64,000 bases of DNA from Smittia aterrima (taxonomy: Eukaryota; Arthropoda; Insecta; Diptera; Chironomidae), in contig CP093829.1 in NCBI GenBank assembly GCA_033063855.1, positions 23,963,537 through 24,027,536 on the forward strand, given 5' to 3'. The notes below the pieces were generated by a model that did not search any database, was not told the origin of the DNA, and saw nothing but the letters and a program-made list of their open reading frames with translations. Below, piece after piece: positions 55,324 through 64,000 of this stretch (the first letter of the stretch is position 1; every line of letters begins with the position of its first letter). The position numbers and the translations under genes were made by a program.

Positions 55324-58300
55324 AATTTGCTCAAAAATTACTCGAACAGTTCTAACAAGATTATTATCAAATCGGACTAATTTAGAGTCGTCCAAAGAAG
55401 ATAATTCGCGAGACTCAAACTCACAAGTTTCCGTTTCGAATCAGGGAATTTTCATATTCACAACGAGCTTCCCTCATCATTCCACCTTGACAATATTAAT
55501 AAACAAAACGTGATTTCAACGAGTTAATTGTTTGAAAAAACTCATTTATTAAATTGCTTCGCTTCATGTGAATACAAATGTGTGTCTACTTCTGTGAGCT
55601 CTTTCTCTCTTACAGCTCTTACACAAATTGTAGCTCGCGGTTTCCAAACAAACACTTTAGATTCTTTTGTTAAAGAATCTTTTAGAGATTTACTCTTTCA
55701 TCATTGCCGCGTCATAACATTGTTTCAATTTCATACTTCACGTCGCTTTAATTATGTTGCAAAGCTCGTGCCGCTGGAAATCGACGTTTTCTATCAAAAT
55801 CTTCAATGCGCATGTCGAGAACTTCGTTCTTGTCTTGTTTTCCTTAAAGCACGTGCAGAATGTTCACGTGAAATCAAATGTTTGTGGGAATTTTTAAATA
55901 TTTTTTAACACTTTTCGTAAGAAAAATATTTTTCCGAGAAAATATTTCCTTATCGCTCTTGTTAGTCAATGATTAAAATTCCGAATGCATGCAACATTTG
56001 TAGTTAGACGATTGAGACTTTACGACTGTAAAATTTTTATGCCCAACACTTTAATTACATAAATTAGTTCCTTCATGGCAGGGAAAGCAAATGTTGAAGA
56101 ACTCTCCTGGCTTTGTGGCTTGAGCGCTGATAAAAACGGAATCAACTATGGCAACCGTTGATTTCTCTCTGTGATTAAGAGCTTTGCTTGAAAATAATTG
56201 CAAGAGAACTTAAATTAAAATAATTTTTATTTTTAAATTAAATTTCAGTGTGAAACTCTTTTAAGAAAACAAATAAAAATATTTTTAAACACATGAAGAT
56301 CGCTTGAAGAGTTCAACTTGAATTTGAAAGGTTATCAAATATTTTCACTCTCAGAATTAATTGTCATGAACGAGGTGCTGCGTTTTCCCACGCTGATTTC
56401 GTTTCACACTTTGGTTATTGACAATGTATTCAATTTTATCATTGTTTGCGCAAAGCTCTCTCTTCTTTTTTTTACTGTCAATAACGCACTAATTAATTTT
56501 TTCACCAAACGATGCTTTCATATTGATTTTATCAAAGTGGATGAAATATTTATTAAATCTCAACATTTGCTGAACGCGATTGAAAGTTTAAAAATCACGA
56601 AAAATAACTTTTAGGAGGAAGTTGTTCTATTAAAAAAAATTCATAAAAGATTCTCGCGTGCTTTGCTATAATTTGATTGCTGTGATTCATTTATCAATTA
56701 GAGATTGTTTACGACTTCGTTATCTACCGATGATGACCTTTCATTTACCAGCATTTCATTTCAATAATCGCTACTGTCACGCAATAGAGTTACTAGTTGT
56801 TAACATAAATCTTTAAGATTAACACTTTACTTTGATTCCGATCTGAGATCATCATAAAAATAAAAGTTTTCTTCTTCTGTTAACAAAATGTGTCCGATCT
56901 TTTGTTGTTAACCTAATTCCTTCCTTTCTTCGTTAGAATACAAAATCATTTGTAACTTTAAAACTTCATTCATGGAAAATCCAATTACTCAAGCATGTAC
57001 GAACGTTTAATGTTTAATCTTGATACAAGCATGCAGATGAATGAATAAATTTAATTTGAAAACACTGCCACGAAATATTAGAAAAGGAATATTTTGAATT
57101 AATATTTTAAGTAATAATTTAATTCCCAACGACGCTTCGAAGAAGAAAATTGAATTAAAGCTTCTAATCTCTTAATGCTTGAGAGACTATTAATTATGTT
57201 TCTGCAACAATGTTGGCAACCACAGTCAATAGTGCTTGTCGATGATAAAACGAAGCGCAAAAAGGGTTGGAAAAACTTTTAAATCGTTCTCTCCATGCCC
57301 CAACAAATTAGAAAACAAACAAGCCACGACATATAAATTGCGAAATCATGTTGTTGCACGAATCAGGATGAAATTTTAATATCGATATCGAGGAAACAAG
57401 AGGTTGATTGAAATCAGACATCAGAGAGAAAGGCATTGAGTGCGCTTGTTGTAAAATAATTTGTTTTTCTTTTTTTTATTTTTTCTTTTAAAAAAAAGTT
57501 AATTTGAAGGGAACAGAAAAAAAAAGTTTTCAACGCGTTCTCCTCAATCAACGAGCATGTTAGTTTTGTGTTCTGATCAAAGGAGAAGTCTTTGTCGAGC
57601 GTGCGAGTCTTTGCAATGTTAGACGTCGACTAACGAAGAACGTGAATAGCTCGAAGAGTCTTGTGAGGTTGCGCATGTCTCTTTCGAGGGAAACATAGGA
57701 AAATAAAGTTTTTTCTATTAAATTTCAATATCACACGATTTGATTTGCCTTCAAACACTCAATACAGGCAATGCTTTGGAGTTGTCGGATAGTTCTTGCT
57801 CACGAGTTACCGCGTTAGGAAGCAAAACTTATTTTTCCCTTTTCGATGAGGAATTTCTAAGAAATGTAAAAGTGCAAATTGAAATTTTGTGAAATAAAAA
57901 AAAGAAAATTTTAACGGAATAATTTTTGTAAAAGATTTTTTCGTGAAGAAATATTTTATGAGAAAATTTAGGTTCGTTTCCTGAGAGAAGATCAATTCTT
58001 CTTTTAATTCATCGAAGGAATCTTCTAAGTTGCTGAAGCTCCTCTTCCTCATTCATTCAGTTTAAAGAGAAGCAAAAAAAAAAACGAATGAAATAAACAT
58101 CAAAAATTCGCTACGTGAAAAGTCTTTTACGATTTGACTTTAACGGGCAGGTCGAAGAAAATATCGAATTGGAAGTGATCAAATATGGATAAAAGGATCT
58201 TTATTGAATGGCCACAAAAAGAGATCATAAAATATAAATTTGTGTTTTACACGCTACGTGTGCAATTTTAAACATTTTTCACGGGAATATATTTCCGGCT

Positions 58301-58666
58301 AGTGGAACGAACTCTGAATGTGATTTTCATTTTCGAATTGAGAATGTTGATTGATTAATAAAGTGCCATGTGACAAATTGAAATTTATTTCGTCTCTCGG
58401 AACTCAAAAATTCTTCAGTTTCTTAGAAAATAATTTCAATCGGATGCCGCCTTTCTCATACATCAAGTGATTATATTCCTCGTCGCTTGCGTGTTAAGTG
58501 TTTTTCTGTCAATACTTTCCAACCGGCAAAAAAAAAAGGCAAAAGCAGGAAAATAAAGTGTAATAACACAGTTTTGAGTTGCAGTGCAGAAAGCGAATGA
58601 ACGAAGAACAACTTTTCTTTATGAATCCGAAAGGACTGATTGTAACATTGAAAAGTGGATTTTAAA
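55324..58666. other. intergenic region upstream of DIP-C
   Basis: 3.3 kb without a supported gene. A 126-codon plus ORF (55528-55908) and a 98-codon one (56318-56614) have no recognisable domain and AT-driven composition. The DIP-C promoter should lie towards the right end. Confidence 0.5.
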
Positions 58667-61600
58667 ATGTTTTTCAAGCTGGGAGCAGTAATTCTGACGA
58701 TTTTTTCATATCTACAAATCGTTTTGAGTGTTGTTTCCTCGGAAGTTTCAGGTAAAAGATAATTTTTGTAATACACTAAGTGCAGTTTGAACTTCAAACT
58801 TAATTCATCTGTTCCGCTAATAATAACAGTTCAAACGACGACGACTTTAAATAAAAGTTCTCGCGTCTGAGTTTCAACATTCACGACTGCGGCTCGAAAA
58901 CAAATATCTGTATTGCATGTTTCATGATGTTTTGGTTTAATTACAATTCGAGATACTCTCACGTATGCTTTCCGAACCGTTTTTCAATTCAACCTATTGA
59001 AACAATTGTAAACTAGTTTCGAAAATCTCCAGCCCAGCCAGAGTATTGATAGAATACTTTAGCGATATCTGTTTGATATGCTCGCAAACACAATCAGTTC
59101 GAGCAGAGAGTTGTGTGGAGTAGAAAATGTTCATGCAAAATGCATCTGGTGTTTAACACTGAGAAACGCACTTCGAACGAGAGAAATAAAAAGGGAAAAC
59201 ACTCGTGCTCGTGCCTTGGAGCTTATTTCAAGTATTGAATGTTGAATAGGGAAACTGAAAAACTAAGTTCAAATGAGTTTTTAACATGAATGGTATTTTC
59301 TGCCTTCGAGCCATTGGAAATTTACTTAATTACGTAATTAAATTCAGTTTCATCAGATGCTTTCTCATCACCGCACTCAACCCAGCAAGTGTGCCAGTAA
59401 TAATCGTTGCGTTACTCTTAATTCAATTAGCGAGAATTGAAAACAAAAACCAGATACCAAAAGATTTGTTCGCGGGCGTCGTTAAATTTCTGTTTTATCG
59501 CCGGAAAAATATTTGTGGCAAAAACAATTTGTCATTTAACTCAAACAAAAATGAATAAAATATTTCAGCAGATCCAAAGTTCTCAGCGCCGATCGCCAAT
59601 GTGACAGCGGCTGTTGGTCGGGAAGCGATTTTGACGTGCCAAGTTGTTGATCTAGGATCGTATAAGGTAAATCAAATGATCACAAAAGTTTTGAGTGTCG
59701 CAAAATATTATTCAAGGTTGAAAGTACTTTCCTACAATTCATTTCGCGGCTACCCCGAGCTTTCCTGTTTTTGTGTTGAAATGGGAAATGGCTTTGGATT
59801 TTATGAATTGTAATGACTCTTTAATTCAAACATGTGCCTCTCGAATAGAAGCTTACTCAAGTTTTTCGTTCGTTCTATAAAAATTTCGAGGGAAAGGAAT
59901 TTAAGGACAAAATTATTGAAGGGTTTTTCATCGATTGAGTTGGTCAAACTTCTCTTTCTTTTAAGAACACAAACCTGTTGAGCTAAGAAGCTTTAAACTT
60001 CAAAAGAAGTTACTCAGCTCAAGTCAAATTCCTTCTTCGCATAAAAATCCCCAAAAAATTGTGTTTTAGCCGAAATAAAAAAAAGGAAACAAATTTATGT
60101 AAGAATTGCAAGCAGAAACAGTTTTGAGGTTAATTACGTCATAAACAATTCAGGTACGGCCCGGCGCCAACATGTAACTTTGTCCGCAATTATTTCAATC
60201 GCTAAATTCTCATAAAAGTTTTAATAGCTCGCGATTTGAGCTTTGCAATCTCAGAAAAAAAAGCTGATAACTTGAATTTTATTTCGCAAGCTCTCAAACA
60301 AACAAAATTGCATTTCAAAAAAGTTTAATTCACTTCTTTCCTTTCTGTAAAAGGTCGCTTGGCTGCGAGTTGACACACAAACGATTCTAACAATTCAAAA
60401 TAATGTTATCACTAAGAATCATCGCGTTGGAATTAGTTTTACAGAGAAACGAGTTTGGCAGGTATTTAATTCGTTGTTGTAATTGACTCGCAAAACTATT
60501 TTCTCTCTGCTATTCCCAGTTGAGGTTGAAAGACGTCAGGGAATCAGACAAAGGCTGGTATATGTGTCAGGTAATCGTGTAAACATTTGACGACTGCTGA
60601 GCAGAGCTTTCATAATTTATTTCCTCTTAATTAGATTAACACAGATCCAATGAAGTCACAGGTTGGATATTTGGATGTCGTAGGTTTGTAAATAATTAAG
60701 TTCAAAGTATTTTTGATTTATCAGTTGGTCAGCGTAATTTACTTTCTACAAAGAAGTGATCGTCATGAAAAGGGTTGAAGCTTTACAACTCGCGAACATT
60801 AGGGGAAAGTTCAAATGTTTAGTAAAACTTCTCTTAATAAACTTCTCAGCCGTGTGAAGGTTAAAGTTACAAAACAGAGAAATCCTTTAGCGTTAGGTAA
60901 TACTTTGACTGCTCTCTAATTCACTCCCCTCATCAGAAACAACTTTAGGTCACGATATAATTAAATTGCCCACCAAAAACTCACGAGCGGCTAGCATAAA
61001 AGTAGCGCATTATTTTCGTATTTTCTTTATTTATTTATGTTGCAAACCAAAATATTTGCATTTAAGGGGGAGCAATAACAATATTAATTTCACCACTTCT
61101 CGAATAATTTGTGACTTTTCTTTCTTGAACTCAAATTTTCTAAAAGATTTACGACTTTCTTCACTTAGTTCCTCCTGACATCCTCGATTATCCAACAAGC
61201 ACCGACATGGTCGTTCGAGAGGGCAGCAACGTGACGCTGAAATGTGCAGCGACTGGCTCACCATCCCCGAATATCGTGTGGCGACGAGAGGGAGGTGAAA
61301 AAATTATGTTGTTTAGTGGTAATGACGGTAAGATGAACAATTTTATTTGCTAGTTAAATATGTTTTATGGTCAAGAGCTATTCATTCTCCCAAAATGAAG
61401 TTCAACTCAAAAGTTCAGCTCTACTTTTCATGCGGCCAGAGTGAGAGGAAAATTCTTATTACGCTAATGATACTTGAAAAACTTTCCTCTCCGCTGTAAA
61501 ATACGATTGGAAACCGACAAGTTTTTATGAGCGAGTTTTTCACTATGTTTATGATATATGGCAGATCCATTTGGAAAATTAAATTCATTACAAGCTCATT

Positions 61601-64000
61601 ACAGTTTTGCAGTTTTGACTAACTGAAGAGACACGAGAAGGAGTTTTCTTCTTTTCTATTTTGAGTAAGACAGTGTGGCTCGAATTCGATCAGTTTTAAT
61701 AGGCAATAGACTCTTTCCCTCTCGTTAAAAAATAAAACTTCGCTTTTAGGTCAGGAAGATTGTTTAGAACTCAAATTTTATTTCCCTTTTTCTATTTTGT
61801 TGGGGAAAGTCGTAAATATTTTATTGCAGTGCGAAAAGATCCTCAGCGAAGGAATCTATCAATTTTCCTTCTTCGTAAATTTTCCAGCCAACACGTTCGA
61901 GTTGCTACCGAAAGTAAAAGAAAAAATAATTTAATACAAAATTTCGTTGGTAAACAATAAAAGTTAGTTTTCCCACTAAAAGGCTGTCCATGAGAATTGT
62001 GATCGAGACAAGACACTTTCGATATGAACATGACATGGCCATCCCTTTCGTCGAGCATTCAACTTCGCTAACCTAATCTAAAAAATGGTGATTGGCACAA
62101 AAAGACACAAAAATTAGTTATATTACAGCAACAAAATGAACCTGTAAAGAAAAACATTCAAAAGACGGCGAAAGAAAGAAAATCGCAACGAAATTAAGTG
62201 AAAACGAATTCGTTCACAAAGAAAATAAAGCAATTCGTGGCTCGTCGCTTTGTGGGGGAGGGAGAGGGGAGAACGACGAGGAGAGAATGGGGAAAGCCGA
62301 TATACGCCGATATCATATTTCCTTTTGTTGTTTATTAATTTTCACTTTACCATGACGGTTTTATATCCTGTTACTCAAATCAAATATGATCAAGAATCAA
62401 TTTGTTTCGTCACGGAAAAGTGTCGATGACAAAAGCTTTTAAAGGGAACTTAACCAGCTGATTTATTAACGAACGGATGAGAGCTCTCAAATAATTAACA
62501 ATTTTATCGAAATTCTTTTCAGTGTTGACAGTTGAAGGGTCAACACTTAACATTCCACGAGTAAACAGGTGAACGACATTGAACTCTTGATTTGAAATAA
62601 ATTTTTAATGAAGATTCATTTACAGACTTCACATGGGATGTAAGTTGTCTATTTACAATTAAATTGAATAAACTTAAAATCGATTTATGTTTATTTATCA
62701 TCTGAAGCATATCTTTGCATTGCCTCGAACGGAGTCCCGCCTAGCGTTTCAAAGCGCATCACATTGATTGTCCATTGTACGTATTTTGCATAAACTCATA
62801 TAATCTTAATTAAAATTCATGACAACATTGGAGTAATCTTTTAATTACAATATTGTTTCTTGCGACAGTTCCGCCAATGATATCAGTAGGTAATTCAATT
62901 TGATTTCTAGTGAACTTTGCCCGTGACTAACGAGACTTACATTTAACAATTAAAGCAAATCAACTCGTTGGCGCATACGAGGGACAACAGATAAAGCTGG
63001 AATGCCACTCGGAGGCCTATCCGAAGTCAATTAATTACTGGACAAAGGAAAAAGGAGACATCGTTCCTCAAGGTACATAATTCATCTCATCGTTCATATT
63101 CATTTTCTCGTTACGCTTTCAAAGTCATTAACACAAAGAACTAAACAAAAGAGATTCAATGAATTTTTTAAAGCCTTTCATGTTATTGAAATAAATCGAA
63201 GCGTGTCACACAATGCACGAGTCAGTAAATAGGAAAATTATAATGATAGGTTTTCTCTCGAGGATGCGACTTGAAAAAATCAAAAAAGGGTTGAGTGACT
63301 AGACAATCAGCTAACCTGAGCGAATGGAAGTGCAATATTGATTTTTAAAAATGCAATTCAAATATTTAGAGTTAGATTGAAGGGTTTGTAAAGAAATTAT
63401 GTAACCAAACATGAGAAAACTTGAGTGAGGTCAAATGAGAGAGAAGACTAATCGATAAGAAGAAGAATTTAAAAATTATTTTTTTCCTTTCTTTAACTTT
63501 CAAACAAACCCCAAAAATCTAATAATTTTTTAATCAATAATGTTGTTTAGGAGGAAAGTTCGAGCCAGTTCTTATCGATAATGCGTACAAAGTAGTTATG
63601 AGATTGAACATCAAATCTGTCAGCCAAAATGATTTTGGAAGCTACAGGTGTGTGGCAAAAAACTCGCTCGGTGACACGGATGGGACAATTAAACTTTACA
63701 GTAAGTTATGAAACCAATTCCAGTGGTAAATCTCTTTGTTTGTGTTTGACACGAAAACAAGATTCGAAAAATAGTTTCTCATTATGACTCTTCCCCTTTC
63801 AAACATTAGAAATTCCAAGGGGAGAGCAGTCGCTTATTGAATTCCATGAAGGGAGGAAGAAAGGTCTGCTCAGTCACTTTAATAACGATTAGAACTTGCT
63901 TGACTTTTATTAATTCCTAGGAAAACACAAAAAGGGAAATAATGTCATTGATTCGAATGACATCTCAGACGGCGATGCAGAAAGCTCAAACAAGAGAAAA
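58667..64000 (+). CDS. DIP-C: three-Ig DIP/lachesin family protein, 3' end beyond window
   Basis: Third DIP-type adhesion receptor. Exons: 58667-58751, 59569-59666, 60354-60461, 60520-60570, 60635-60683, 61169-61327, 62523-62568, 62626-62639, 62708-62776, 62869-62889, 62956-63072, 63551-63700, 63810-63863, 63921 to beyond the edge (367 codons seen). A signal peptide (ILTIFSYLQIVLSVVSS) is followed by Ig1 with FSAPIANVTAAVGREA, VAWLRVDTQTILTI and DKGWYMCQINTDPMKS. Ig2 has DMVVREGSNVTLKCAATGSP, NIVWRREGGE and RLHMGSYLCIASNGVPPSVS. Ig3 has QLVGAYEGQQIKLECHSE, SINYWTKEKGD and FGSYRCVAKNSLGDTDGT. A basic linker follows; the GPI tail would lie downstream. Exons of 14 and 21 nt are microexons. Its Ig1 is closest to DIP-B within this window. 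Confidence 0.92.

Noticed and set aside
54448..55395. Several overlapping ORFs of 110-170 codons on both strands over the GC-rich repeats
   Set aside because: The 43-bp unit lacks stops and its length is 1 mod 3, so every frame stays open and cycles through the same three peptides. They arise from the repeat, not from a gene.
55528..55908. 126-codon plus ORF
   Set aside because: No recognisable family or signal peptide. Composition matches neighbouring AT-rich DNA. Could be tested by RNA-seq, but not supported here.

Overview
The window looks like nuclear DNA of a nematoceran fly. It is AT-rich, with GT-AG introns, many of them 50-100 bp, and insect-type gene families. The short neuropeptide F precursor resembles the mosquito form. 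A chironomid-type midge is my best guess from gene style, but this is inference. Almost all protein-coding genes are split by introns, so I rebuilt exons by hand; summed coding lengths divide by three for every complete model.

Layout. 3.4-7.8 kb (+): a GPI-anchored three-Ig DIP/lachesin-type adhesion receptor (DIP-A). 15.3-17.7 kb (+): a second, more divergent one (DIP-B). 18.0-20.1 kb (-): KLHDC3 kelch protein. 21.7-24.5 kb (+): ERG/FLI-type ETS factor, Ets21C-like, with a PNT-containing long form and a probable short form. 24.9-28.75 kb (+): mitochondrial CMC1, whose second intron holds a 3.4-kb transposon carrying small unfamiliar ORFs. 28.8-29.6 kb (-): TSEN2. 29.8-32.3 kb (+): V-ATPase subunit H (VhaSFD) with a His-rich cassette exon. 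33.2-35.0 kb (-): lysosomal MFSD1-type transporter. 35.6-37.0 and 37.75-39.5 kb (+): two Nimrod-family receptors. 40.4-41.3 kb (-): sNPF. 45.0-46.2 kb (+): F-box protein. 46.4-47.2 kb (-): decaying C2H2 zinc-finger gene. 47.9-48.8 kb (+): PCNA. 54.6-55.3 kb: a GC-rich foldback transposon. 58.7 kb to the window end (+): a third DIP gene (DIP-C), cut by the window edge.

The genes are mostly independent housekeeping or signalling loci. The themes that recur are neural recognition (three DIPs, sNPF) and haemocyte recognition (two Nimrods). TSEN2/VhaSFD and MFSD1/NimA-like are divergent pairs with short shared upstream regions. CMC1 and TSEN2 converge with only 26 bp between their stop codons.

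The most unusual material is mobile. The CMC1-intron element (25196-28572) has 17-bp perfect terminal inverted repeats and an 8-bp target duplication (7/8 match), and it carries a family of small, basic-tailed proteins I cannot place. The foldback element (54556-55315) has a perfect 8-bp duplication and arms made of 43-bp GC-rich repeats that are stop-free in all frames. Both look hAT-like, and I recognise no transposase in either.
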